NCBI RefSeq assembly: GCF_001485415.1
Contig: NZ_BCMQ01000013.1
Coordinates: forward strand, 27,177-91,176
DNA: 64,000 bases
Direction of reading: 5' to 3'
Source of the DNA: Myroides odoratimimus
GTDB taxonomy: Bacteria > Bacteroidota > Bacteroidia > Flavobacteriales > Flavobacteriaceae
The position numbers and the translations under genes were made by a program. A model generated the notes under the pieces. It was not told the DNA's origin. It saw nothing but the letters and a program-made list of their open reading frames with translations, and did no database searches. Positions 43,819 through 52,479 of this stretch are shown piece after piece. How positions within the stretch are numbered: position 1 is the stretch's first letter; each line of letters starts with the position of its first letter.

Positions 43819-44715
43819 TTATTGTGTAATCTCTCTAAAGAGACTTTCTAGATTTTTGTTTTTTACTTGCATGGATAGTGTTTTAAGTCCATTCTCTTGA
43901 GCGAAGTCATATACAGTAGGTCTATAATCATTATCTATAGGGAACACTAATTCCCACTGTGTGTCATGAATATGATTTGCACGGATAAGGTTAGGGATTC
44001 TATCTATAAACTGAACCTCTATTTTAAAGTCAAATTCAACAGCTATTATCTGTTCATTTTGATTCTCTAACATAGATGAAAGCATTTGATCTGCTACTAT
44101 TTGTCCTTTTTTGATAATAATCACACGGTCACAAATAGCTTCTACTTCTTGCATAATATGTGTAGAGAGAAATACCGTTTTATCCTTACCAATGTTTTTA
44201 ATTAACTCTCTAATCTCTACTAATTGATTAGGATCTAATCCTGTGGTAGGTTCATCTAAGATAAGTACCTCTGGATCGTGAAGAAGAGCAGTGGCTAATC
44301 CTACACGCTGTCTATATCCTTTCGATAATTCACCTATTCGCTTATGCGCTTCAGGACTTAGACCTGTTAGGTTAATTACTTCGTCAATTCTACTTTTAGC
44401 TACTTTATAAATATCAGCGTTGAACTGTAAATACTCTCGCACATACATCTCTAAGTACAGCGGATTGTGCTCTGGTAAATAACCTATAGAATGCTGTACA
44501 TTTCGCTGTTCTGTCTCTACGTTAAAGTCATTGACATAAGCTTGACCTTCATCACTGTGAATGTATGTCGTTAGAATCTTCATTAGTGTAGACTTACCTG
44601 CCCCATTAGGGCCTAAAAAGCCAGCTATTTGACCCTTTGGGATAGAGAAACTAATACTGTCTAAGGCTTTCTGTTCGCCATAAAACTTGCTTATATTTTT
44701 AACCTGTAGTGACAT
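43819..44715 (-). CDS. gldA: Gliding-motility ABC transporter ATP-binding protein GldA
   Basis: A 298-residue ATPase of the GldAFG transporter needed for gliding in Flavobacterium. Walker A GPNGAGKST is at 35-43, the ABC signature LSKGYRQR at 130-137, Walker B LILDEPTTG at 151-159. A C-terminal extension of about 80 residues carries HDTQWELVFP. The closeness to GldA over its whole length (MSLQVKNISKFYGEQKALD start) favours this name over a generic ATPase. GldF and GldG are not in the window. It has a TACTTTTG element at 44739-44746. Confidence 0.88.
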   Translation of the reverse strand: MSLQVKNISKFYGEQKALDSISFSIPKGQIAGFLGPNGAGKSTLMKILTTYIHSDEGQAYVNDFNVETEQRNVQHSIGYLPEHNPLYLEMYVREYLQFNADIYKVAKSRIDEVINLTGLSPEAHKRIGELSKGYRQRVGLATALLHDPEVLILDEPTTGLDPNQLVEIRELIKNIGKDKTVFLSTHIMQEVEAICDRVIIIKKGQIVADQMLSSMLENQNEQIIAVEFDFKIEVQFIDRIPNLIRANHIHDTQWELVFPIDNDYRPTVYDFAQENGLKTLSMQVKNKNLESLFREITQ

Positions 44716-44738
44716 TATTTTGATTTATATGATAGTAA

Positions 44739-44746
44739 CAAAAGTA
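44739..44746 (-). promoter_or_regulatory. -7 promoter element for gldA
   Basis: TACTTTTG on the minus strand, 24 bases before the gldA ATG and just after the stop of the DUF1634 gene. Confidence 0.5.
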
Positions 44747-44751
44747 TATAT

Positions 44752-45141
44752 TTAATGTGAAAATCCGAAAGAAACACTGAATACAATAATACCTATTACA
44801 ATCAATGTGATAAATACATATAGCCAATCTTTCTCTAAGAAAAACGATAAAAGTGATAGAAATATTCTAAGCACAGGTGTTAAAAATAAAAGTAATATCC
44901 CCAAGAAGATAATAGACTCTCCATCTACCTGGGCTACTCCTGAAAAAATATTGTTTATCACGTTGATTATATTATCATCTTTTTCTATAAAATTAGTGAA
45001 GTTTACTTGTTCACTTCCTTTATTAGAAAAAAGAATAATGCCTCCTATACCAGCAACAGATAGGGCAGTCCATACTCCATATCGCAGTACATTACCAATT
45101 ATAGATTGTAAGTCTGTGTCTGAAAATTTAGTTGTTCCCAT
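44752..45141 (-). CDS. DUF1634 membrane protein, partner of the TauE-type exporter
   Basis: A 129-residue protein with three transmembrane helices (about 20-38, 70-92, 105-125). It is the small DUF1634 protein commonly encoded beside TauE/SafE transporters, and here it follows the TauE gene by four bases, so the pair is co-transcribed. The function is unknown; an accessory to anion or sulfur-compound export is the family expectation. Confidence 0.82.
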   Translation of the reverse strand: MGTTKFSDTDLQSIIGNVLRYGVWTALSVAGIGGIILFSNKGSEQVNFTNFIEKDDNIINVINNIFSGVAQVDGESIIFLGILLLFLTPVLRIFLSLLSFFLEKDWLYVFITLIVIGIIVFSVSFGFSH

Positions 45142-45145
45142 AATC

Positions 45146-45988
45146 TTATATATTACCTGTTACTCCGTTATAAATCATATTAATCGCTAAAGCTAAGATT
45201 AGAAAAGCAAAGAATACTTTTAGTTTTTTAGGGTTGGCTTTTAGAAGTACTTTGGCTCCTACCATTGCCCCAACTAATACACCTATTATTACAGGCATGC
45301 AGATAGAGGGTTCTATATATCCTTTTTGAATATAGATAACAGAGCTAGCAATAGCTGTTACTCCCATCATAAAGTTACTTGTCGTAGTAGATACTTTAAA
45401 GGGAATCTTCATAATAGAGTCCATAGCAATTACTTTAAAGGCACCTGAGCCAATTCCTAATAGTCCAGACATCATTCCTGCAATCCCCATCATGCTAAAC
45501 CCTCCAATAATATTCTTCATACCATATTTTACAGTCGTACCACTAGGGGTAGGGTATGAACTTACTAGTTTTAAGTTATGGGCAAGTTTGCTAGAGTTCT
45601 CTGGAGTGACTAAATGGTCTTCTTTTTTTCGAAGAGAATTGATAGAGGAAAAAGTAAGAGTTAATCCAAAAATAACTGCCAGAACAGAAGTATTTGCATT
45701 GGTAGAGATGATAGCTCCTATAACTGCACCTGCAGTAGTTGCTATTTCTAGAAACATTCCTAATCTCATATTGGTAATTCCTTCTTTGACATAGGCTGAA
45801 GCTGATCCTGAAGAAGTCGCTATTACAGCAACTAAGGCAGTTCCAATAGCATAATGCATATCAACACCTAAGAATACAGATAACAAAGGAATGATTATTA
45901 TACCGCCTCCTAGTCCTGATAAAGAGCCTATGAAGCCTGCTGCAAATGCTCCTAAGAACATGATCAGCGTGAAAGTTAATAAGGTCAT
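45146..45988 (-). CDS. TauE/SafE-family (sulfite/sulfonate) exporter
   Basis: A 280-residue inner-membrane transporter of about eight helices in two internal repeats, with the repeated motif GLGGGIIIIPLL (about 26-37) and GLLGIGSGAFKV (about 165-176). Family members export sulfite, sulfoacetate or related anions, or lack a known substrate. The adjacent DUF1634 gene is a usual companion. Substrate assignment is not possible from sequence. Confidence 0.88.
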   Translation of the reverse strand: MTLLTFTLIMFLGAFAAGFIGSLSGLGGGIIIIPLLSVFLGVDMHYAIGTALVAVIATSSGSASAYVKEGITNMRLGMFLEIATTAGAVIGAIISTNANTSVLAVIFGLTLTFSSINSLRKKEDHLVTPENSSKLAHNLKLVSSYPTPSGTTVKYGMKNIIGGFSMMGIAGMMSGLLGIGSGAFKVIAMDSIMKIPFKVSTTTSNFMMGVTAIASSVIYIQKGYIEPSICMPVIIGVLVGAMVGAKVLLKANPKKLKVFFAFLILALAINMIYNGVTGNI

Positions 45989-46169
45989 TTTTTATATTAT
46001 TTTGTTCTTAAGTGGTTAAAAGTAATTATTTATCAAATAAATATCGAATAAAAGGCCAACTTTATAATTTAAAATAATATATTAGAGTCTTTTTTTGACA
46101 GTTTTGGTAAGTACAAAACCAAAGTTGTAAAAACGTCATTATATGTAAATACAAATTAATAATTAACCA

Positions 46170-47249
46170 ATGGAAAAACTAAACATTAACAAGGATTGGT
46201 TGTCTTTATTCCAAGGACAAAATCCTGCAATAATTGCAGGTCCTTGTAGTGCGGAAACGCCAGAGCAAGTCATGAGAATCGCTAAGTCACTGCCAAAAGA
46301 GGTTAAAGTCTATCGCGCTGGGATTTGGAAACCTCGTACTCGTCCAGGTGGATTTGAAGGAGTAGGTGCCATTGGATTGAAATGGTTACAACAAGTTAAA
46401 GCTGAGACAGGAATGTTATTAGCTACTGAGGTTGCAACCGCAGAACACGTACAATTGTGCTTAGAGCACGATATTGACATCTTATGGATTGGGGCACGTA
46501 CTGCCGTAAATCCTTTTGCTGTTCAAGAAATTGCAGATGTACTTAGAGGTACTGACAAAGTTGTTTTGTTAAAGAATCCAGTGAATCCGGACTTATCTTT
46601 ATGGATGGGTGGAGTAGAGAGACTTGCAGAAGCAGGTATTACTAAATTAGGAGTTATTCACAGAGGGTTTAGTACTTATGAGAAAACGAAGTATCGCAAT
46701 ATCCCTGAGTGGCAAATCCCAATTGATCTAAAATTACATTTACCTAATATTCCTATTTTCTGTGATCCATCACATATTACAGGTAATAGAGATAAAATAT
46801 TAGGTGTATCTCAGCAAGCATTAGATCTTAACTATGAAGGATTAATGATAGAGACACACTGTGATCCTGATAATGCATGGAGTGATGCTGCTCAACAAGT
46901 AACACCTGATCAACTAGGAGATATTATTTCTAAATTACAAGTGAGAAACGTAACGGATGAAACTGAAGAGTTCTTACAACAAATACAAGCTCATCGTATC
47001 CAAATCGATGATATGGATAGTAAGTTACTTGATCTATTGAGAAAACGTATGGCTATCTCTGATGCTATCGGAACATTGAAGAAAGAGAAAAACGTAGCTG
47101 TATTCCAACAAGATCGTTGGTTGAAAATTCTTGAAAAGATGCAAGAAGAAGGTAAACATATCGGATTTACAGAAGAGTTTATCACTGCTATATATACTGC
47201 TATTCACCAAGAGAGTATTCATAGACAAGATAAAATTATCAACAAATAG
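46170..47249 (+). CDS. Bifunctional DAHP synthase / chorismate mutase type II
   Basis: Joins the first step of aromatic amino-acid synthesis with the branch-point mutase leading to phenylalanine and tyrosine. Residues 1-260 are a short, AroA(G/H)-like class II-type KDPG-fold DAHP synthase (IIAGPCSAETPEQ; KPRTRPGGFEG; CDPSHITGNRDKI). Residues about 270-359 are an AroQ chorismate mutase (RIQIDDMDSKLLDLLRKRMAISDAIGTLKKEKNVAVFQQDRW). This fusion is typical of Bacteroidota. The mutase part may act as the feedback sensor, as in related fusions. Terminated at 47271. Confidence 0.94.
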   Translation: MEKLNINKDWLSLFQGQNPAIIAGPCSAETPEQVMRIAKSLPKEVKVYRAGIWKPRTRPGGFEGVGAIGLKWLQQVKAETGMLLATEVATAEHVQLCLEHDIDILWIGARTAVNPFAVQEIADVLRGTDKVVLLKNPVNPDLSLWMGGVERLAEAGITKLGVIHRGFSTYEKTKYRNIPEWQIPIDLKLHLPNIPIFCDPSHITGNRDKILGVSQQALDLNYEGLMIETHCDPDNAWSDAAQQVTPDQLGDIISKLQVRNVTDETEEFLQQIQAHRIQIDDMDSKLLDLLRKRMAISDAIGTLKKEKNVAVFQQDRWLKILEKMQEEGKHIGFTEEFITAIYTAIHQESIHRQDKIINK

Positions 47250-47270
47250 TAGTTGGTAATGTGAATTATA

Positions 47271-47301
47271 GAAGGGCTTTTACAGATGTAAAGGCCCTTT
47301 C
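47271..47301 (+). terminator. Terminator after the DAHP synthase fusion gene
   Basis: Thirteen-position stem with one wobble (GAAGGGCTTTTAC/GTAAAGGCCCTTT) followed by CTTTG. Confidence 0.82.
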
Positions 47302-47383
47302 TTTGTTTAAAGTATTGTATAGTAATGAATCAGGTTAACTAAGAATTGTCTTTAATCCTGTTTAAGGAACATATTTTTTGAAG

Positions 47384-47391
47384 TATATTTG
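47384..47391 (+). promoter_or_regulatory. -7 promoter element for rsgA
   Basis: TATATTTG ends five bases before the ATG at 47396, so the transcript may be leaderless or nearly so. This also excludes the upstream start codon at 47378. Confidence 0.55.
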
Positions 47392-47395
47392 CCAT

Positions 47396-48361
47396 ATGAA
47401 TGGTATAGTTTACAAATCAACAGGCAGTTGGTACTCAGTGAAAGGTGAAGACGGCGTATTTTATGACTGTCGAATTAAAGGTAAGTTTAGGATTAAAGGT
47501 ATTAAAAGTACTAATCCAATTGCTGTAGGTGACCATGTTCGCTTTGAACTAGAAACTACAAACGATGTTACTACGGGGGTTATTAATGATATAAAACCTC
47601 GTAAGAATTATGTCGTTCGTAAGTCTGTAAACTTATCTAAGCAAGTACATATTCTTGCTTCTAACATTGATACTCTATTCTTAATTGTAACCATAAATAA
47701 TCCTGTTACGACTACAAGTTTTATTGACAGATTCTTGGTGACTGCTGAGGCTTATGGAATTAAGACAGTATTAGTATTTAATAAAATAGATACTTATTCT
47801 GAAGATGCTCTAGATGAGCAGTTGTACATGCAGTATATTTATTCTCAGATTGGTTATGAATGTTTAAGAGTATCTGCTGTCACAGGTAAAGGAATAGATG
47901 CTATTAAAGAAAGAATGGTAGGTAAGGTATCTACATTTACAGGGCATTCTGGAGTAGGGAAGTCTACTTTAATCAATGCTATAGAACCAGGATTACACTT
48001 AAAGACGGCTCAAATCTCAGAACAACATCAACAAGGACAGCATACTACGACATTCGCAGAGATGTTTGACTTATCATTTGATGCTAAGATTATTGATACT
48101 CCAGGTGTTAGAGGATTTGGTGTGGTAGATATGGAACCACAAGAAGTAGGTGACTATTTTCCTGAGTTTTTTGCTTTAAAGGATCAGTGTAAGTTTAATA
48201 ATTGCTTGCATAGAGAGGAGCCATACTGTGCTGTAAAGGACGCATTGGATAGAGATGAATTAGCTTGGTCTAGGTATAAGACTTATATTCAGATTCTAGA
48301 CGGAGAAGAAGAACATTATCGAACAGATATATATAAAGATGGAAAGAACCAAGACGAATAG
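47396..48361 (+). CDS. rsgA: Ribosome-assembly GTPase RsgA (YjeQ)
   Basis: A circularly permuted GTPase that checks 30S ribosomal subunit maturation. The chosen start gives 321 residues (MNGIVYKSTGSWYSVKGEDG). An OB-fold (about 1-70) precedes the permuted G domain in order G4 (NKIDTY), G5, G1 (GHSGVGKST), G3 (DTPGVRGFG), then a C-terminal zinc knuckle with C-x4-C-x-H and a fourth cysteine (CKFNNCLHREEPYC). The upstream start at 47378 would place codons inside the -7 element and is rejected. The stop codon lies within the terminator hairpin. Confidence 0.95.
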   Translation: MNGIVYKSTGSWYSVKGEDGVFYDCRIKGKFRIKGIKSTNPIAVGDHVRFELETTNDVTTGVINDIKPRKNYVVRKSVNLSKQVHILASNIDTLFLIVTINNPVTTTSFIDRFLVTAEAYGIKTVLVFNKIDTYSEDALDEQLYMQYIYSQIGYECLRVSAVTGKGIDAIKERMVGKVSTFTGHSGVGKSTLINAIEPGLHLKTAQISEQHQQGQHTTTFAEMFDLSFDAKIIDTPGVRGFGVVDMEPQEVGDYFPEFFALKDQCKFNNCLHREEPYCAVKDALDRDELAWSRYKTYIQILDGEEEHYRTDIYKDGKNQDE

Positions 48362-48373
48362 TCTTGGTTTTTT
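48347..48373 (+). terminator. Terminator of rsgA, overlapping its stop codon
   Basis: Nine-base-pair stem AACCAAGAC/GTCTTGGTT with loop GAATA, then six Ts. The rsgA stop (48359-48361) is in the loop and first base of the right arm. A nearly identical hairpin occurs at 52334. Confidence 0.85.
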
Positions 48374-48444
48374 GTTTTTATTTTGTATTTTATTAAGTTT
48401 TTTTTAACGTATATTGCGTGGTATAATTTAATAACTAAAAGAGA

Positions 48445-50343
48445 ATGAAAACTAAGTATCTATTGCTATTTTTATTCATATACTTTTCTGCTTTATCACA
48501 AGATAACTACAATGTATCTAAGATAGAGCAAGATTTTATAGATAATGCATATACAGTCATAAATGAGAATATTGTAGACTTACAAATTTTTTCTATTGAT
48601 AAATATACAATCAAGACAAGGAAGGTCGTAACTGTTTTCTCTGAGAAAGGTCTTAGTAGCCTTGATTTTAGTGAGATTTATGGAAGAAGTAATAAGATAA
48701 AACAGATTCAAGTTACTCAACTAGATGCTCAAGGTAAAATAGTTAAAGTATTCAAACAAAAAGATTTTAAAGACTATTCACTTAGTCAAGGAATGGCTAT
48801 TACTGATATAAGGGTTCTTACTTTTGAGTTTAGACCAGTTCAGTATCCTGTAATATTTATATATGAGAGTGAAATAGAATCTCGTAACACTGCTTTTTTG
48901 CCAAAGTGGCAACCTATACAATATTTTTCTGAGTCGATTTTACTTTCTACTTTTTCTATAGAGAACAGTAGTGGTATTGTCAGTACTCCCTTGCTATACA
49001 ATCCTGACTTTACGAAGATTACTAAAGTTGATCAAGGAAATAAAGTTACCTATACTCTCAAAGATTTTAAGGCAGTGACAAGTGAGAGTAATATGCCAAG
49101 TTCTAATAAGCTTTTGCCAAGTGTAGTTGTTACTTTAGGACAGGTCTCACTAGAGGGAATAAAAGGAGAGTTTACTAATTGGGAACAATTGGGTAATTGG
49201 TATTATCACAATTTTATTAAAGGAACAGAAGCTTTAACTCCGGAGACAATTAAGAAGGTAAATGAACTGACAGCAAATTTCACAGATGATATGGCTAAAG
49301 CTAAGGTACTTTATGAATATATGCAGAGCCATACACGTTATATCAGTGTACAGTTAGGAGTAGGAGGTTGGAAACCTATGTTAGCTAATGATGTTAAGAG
49401 ATTAAATTATGGAGACTGTAAAGGGCTTAGTAACTATTATCGTGCCTTATTAAAAGTAGTAGGAATAGAGAGTTATCCAGTGGTGGTCTATGGTTCATCT
49501 AGTTCAATAGATATAAGAGAAGAGTCAGTTTGCCTTCAAGGCAATCATATGATTATAGCTATTCCTCTTAAGCAAGGCGGTTATCAATGGGTGGAGTGTA
49601 CTAATAATCAACTGCCTTTTGGGTATATAGCTGGCTTCACAGATGATCGTCAGGTATTAGTAGTGAAGGAGAACGATAGTGAAATCGTGAAAACTAAGGC
49701 GTATACTAGAGACGAAAGCACACAGATCAGTAAAGGAATTTATTCTCTTAAAGTTAATGGAGATATAGAAGTTGCTTTAGATATTACATCTAAAGGAGGG
49801 CAGTTTGATAATAGAGTAGAGATGTATTATGCCAATTCCAGAGATAGGGAAAAGTATTATAAGCAAAGATTCTCTTCTTTTAATATTAATGAGTTTAAGG
49901 AGATTAATCTAAGTATTGATAATAATACAACATCGTTTGATGAGAAGTTCTCCTTTACAGGTGCTAAGTATGCAACTAAATTAGGAAATAGATTAGTGTT
50001 TTCTATTAACGGATGGAATGTAAGTAATAGTAATTTAAGTAATAGTAAGAATAGAAAACAACCATTGTATATCAGTTCTTCTTGGAAGGATGAGGATGTA
50101 GTAGAACTAGAGATTCCTGAAGGATATGTAGTGGACAATCTTCCCGAAAATGTCAATCTAAATACTAAGTATGGTGACTATAAAGTGACTTATCAGGTGC
50201 GAGACCAGAAGATATATTACACTCGTTTAAGCAGTGCAAATGAAGGATTATTTACTGTAGAAGATTATGATTTATATCGCAAGTATAAAGAAGAGATTCA
50301 AAAAAATGACCAAGCAAAAATAGTGTTGAAATTAAACCAATAA
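48445..50343 (+). CDS. DUF3857 / transglutaminase-like exported protein, catalytic-type
   Basis: A 632-residue exported protein: signal peptide (1-19, ending FSALSQ), DUF3857 beta-domain (about 40-210), a transglutaminase-like domain (about 270-390) and a C-terminal beta-rich tail. The Cys-His pair is present, Cys325 in YGDCKG and His368 in GNHMI. The usual acidic third residue could be Glu384 in WVECTN. It is the first of three tandem paralogues. The family may act as a surface or periplasmic peptidase or cross-linking enzyme, but no function is proven. Five bases separate it from the second copy. Confidence 0.85.
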   Translation: MKTKYLLLFLFIYFSALSQDNYNVSKIEQDFIDNAYTVINENIVDLQIFSIDKYTIKTRKVVTVFSEKGLSSLDFSEIYGRSNKIKQIQVTQLDAQGKIVKVFKQKDFKDYSLSQGMAITDIRVLTFEFRPVQYPVIFIYESEIESRNTAFLPKWQPIQYFSESILLSTFSIENSSGIVSTPLLYNPDFTKITKVDQGNKVTYTLKDFKAVTSESNMPSSNKLLPSVVVTLGQVSLEGIKGEFTNWEQLGNWYYHNFIKGTEALTPETIKKVNELTANFTDDMAKAKVLYEYMQSHTRYISVQLGVGGWKPMLANDVKRLNYGDCKGLSNYYRALLKVVGIESYPVVVYGSSSSIDIREESVCLQGNHMIIAIPLKQGGYQWVECTNNQLPFGYIAGFTDDRQVLVVKENDSEIVKTKAYTRDESTQISKGIYSLKVNGDIEVALDITSKGGQFDNRVEMYYANSRDREKYYKQRFSSFNINEFKEINLSIDNNTTSFDEKFSFTGAKYATKLGNRLVFSINGWNVSNSNLSNSKNRKQPLYISSSWKDEDVVELEIPEGYVVDNLPENVNLNTKYGDYKVTYQVRDQKIYYTRLSSANEGLFTVEDYDLYRKYKEEIQKNDQAKIVLKLNQ

Positions 50344-50348
50344 GGGTT

Positions 50349-52328
50349 ATGAGAAAAGTATTACAGTTTACCATCAGTTGTTTAATTTGTGTGTGTACAT
50401 ATACTACACAGGCGCAGAACTTTTTAGGAAAAGTCACTGTTGAAGAATTACAAGAGACAGTAGATAAAATTGATCCAGAGGCTGAAGCTGCTGTTCTTAA
50501 TGAGTATGGACGTGTATATTTTGATTATATTCCTAATGTTGGATTTAAGTTGGTTAGAGAAGTAAGTCGTAAACTTAAGATATATAAGAAAGAAGGACTG
50601 TCTTTGGCAGATTTTCAAGTTTCTTATTATATTGGGAATAAAGTGCTTGAGTCTGTGCGTATAAACGATGTATATACTTATAACTTGGTTGATGGAAAAG
50701 TACAACGAACTAAGATAAAGTCAAGCGCTATCTTTGACGAAAAACAAGACGAGAATTGGAAAACAAAGAAAGTCGTTGTACCAGACGTACGTGAAGGCTC
50801 TATAGTAGAGTATAGTTATACTGTGACTAGTGACTATTTTAGTTACATTCCCTCATGGGATTTTCAGAGAAGTATCCCTATTCATAGTACTGTATATGAG
50901 ATTAAGATACCTGAATATTTTATTTATACTTCTAGAATAATGGGTGAAGCTAAAATCGATTCAAAGAAAACATCGGAGAAGAAGAGACTTTATCTTTCTA
51001 ATGATAGAGGACCACAAGCACCATATTTTGAGTATACAGAATCTACAGGTATTTATAGTACAAGCAACGTAAGTTCATTAAAAGAGGAACCTTTTGTATC
51101 TAATATAGACAATTATCGATCTAGTCTTAAACACGATTTGTCAATTATTCGTTTTCCTAACGAGAAACCGAAGAATATATCGCTTAATGAAGGTGATTTA
51201 GTGAAGTCTATCTATGAGAATTCTTCTTTTTCAGGGCAGTTTAAGATGGATAAACCACTGAGTAAATTAATCAACTTAGAAGAGTATAAGAATCTAGATA
51301 ATAAAGCGAAAATAGAGAAAGTATTAGCAAAAACTAAAGACATAATCTCATGGAATAAGAAGAATGGTTATTATTCAGAAGATTTAAAGAAAGCTTTAGA
51401 ACAAAAGACGGGTAACTATGCTGATGTTAACTTTACTCTACTTACGATGTTGCGTTACGTAGGGATAGAAGCATATCCTATCTTAGTTAGTTCTATAGAG
51501 AATGGTATTAGTATATCACTACAGAAAACTTCTTATAACAGAGTGATTGTAGGAGCCATGTTAGATGGACAGGTTATTCTATTAGATGCTACAGAGAAGT
51601 ACGGTAGCTTAAATGTGATTAGAGTAAATAATCTAAATTGGAAGGGACTAATGATACAGGACAAGGATAAATTTAAGGAAATCGATATGATACCTAATTT
51701 TTATTCTGTTACTTCGGAGAATTATACATTAAGTATTAATGAAAATGGAGTAACTATAGGAAGAGGAACAGAGCAATATAGAGATTATTCTGCATTATGG
51801 CTTCGAAAAGATATGGAAGGTAAAGGTGATGATGCGATAACTAAGATTTTTGAAGAAAGTTTTGACAATGTTGAGGTGGGAAATATAAATGTACAAGAGA
51901 AAGAGAATTCATTAATGCCCTTATCTGTAAGATTTGGTATGTCTAAGAAAGATGGATGTACAGTAATAGGAAATGAGCTATATGTCAAGCCGAGCATATT
52001 TTATAATTATAGAACGAATCCTTTTACTGCAAAAGAGAGAAAACTTCCTATTAATTTTATTTATCCTTTAATTTATATCTATAAATTCTCAGTAATTATA
52101 CCACAAGGATATGAGATAGAATATTTACCAGAAGCATTAGATTTAAAAGATGATGAAATAGAGTTGGGGTTAGATTATAAAATACAGAAAGAAAACAATA
52201 ACGTTACTTTCATTATACAATTTACAAGAGGAAGTTTTATAGAAGCAAAGAACTATTCTAAAGTGCAAACATTCTACACAAAGATGTTTGAAAAGTTAGA
52301 AGACCAAATAATATTTAAAAAGAAGTAA
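50349..52328 (+). CDS. DUF3857 / transglutaminase-like protein lacking the catalytic Cys
   Basis: A 659-residue paralogue with signal peptide (1-22, ending TTQAQ), DUF3857 domain (about 45-230) and a transglutaminase-like fold (about 315-430). In the place of the GDC motif it has GNYAD (Tyr357 for Cys), and the histidine position reads NRV, so the protein is probably non-catalytic. It begins five bases after the first paralogue and ends with its own terminator at 52334. A binding role or partnership with the catalytic copy is plausible but is inference. Confidence 0.83.
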   Translation: MRKVLQFTISCLICVCTYTTQAQNFLGKVTVEELQETVDKIDPEAEAAVLNEYGRVYFDYIPNVGFKLVREVSRKLKIYKKEGLSLADFQVSYYIGNKVLESVRINDVYTYNLVDGKVQRTKIKSSAIFDEKQDENWKTKKVVVPDVREGSIVEYSYTVTSDYFSYIPSWDFQRSIPIHSTVYEIKIPEYFIYTSRIMGEAKIDSKKTSEKKRLYLSNDRGPQAPYFEYTESTGIYSTSNVSSLKEEPFVSNIDNYRSSLKHDLSIIRFPNEKPKNISLNEGDLVKSIYENSSFSGQFKMDKPLSKLINLEEYKNLDNKAKIEKVLAKTKDIISWNKKNGYYSEDLKKALEQKTGNYADVNFTLLTMLRYVGIEAYPILVSSIENGISISLQKTSYNRVIVGAMLDGQVILLDATEKYGSLNVIRVNNLNWKGLMIQDKDKFKEIDMIPNFYSVTSENYTLSINENGVTIGRGTEQYRDYSALWLRKDMEGKGDDAITKIFEESFDNVEVGNINVQEKENSLMPLSVRFGMSKKDGCTVIGNELYVKPSIFYNYRTNPFTAKERKLPINFIYPLIYIYKFSVIIPQGYEIEYLPEALDLKDDEIELGLDYKIQKENNNVTFIIQFTRGSFIEAKNYSKVQTFYTKMFEKLEDQIIFKKK

Positions 52329-52333
52329 ATTAA

Positions 52334-52362
52334 AACCAAGACGAGTAGTCTTGGTTTTTTTT
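52334..52362 (+). terminator. Terminator after the second DUF3857 gene
   Basis: Stem AACCAAGAC/GTCTTGGTT, loop GAGTA, then eight Ts. It differs at one loop base from the hairpin after rsgA (48347), so near-identical terminators flank the first two DUF3857 genes. Confidence 0.9.
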
Positions 52363-52479
52363 ATGTATTTAAAGTAGTAGTCTGATTAATTAAGAATCTT
52401 TTTGGTGTAAGTCCTCTTGCTATGTTGTATAATTGTGGTAAATTTTGACTTTATAATTACTACCACAAAAAATAAGATA

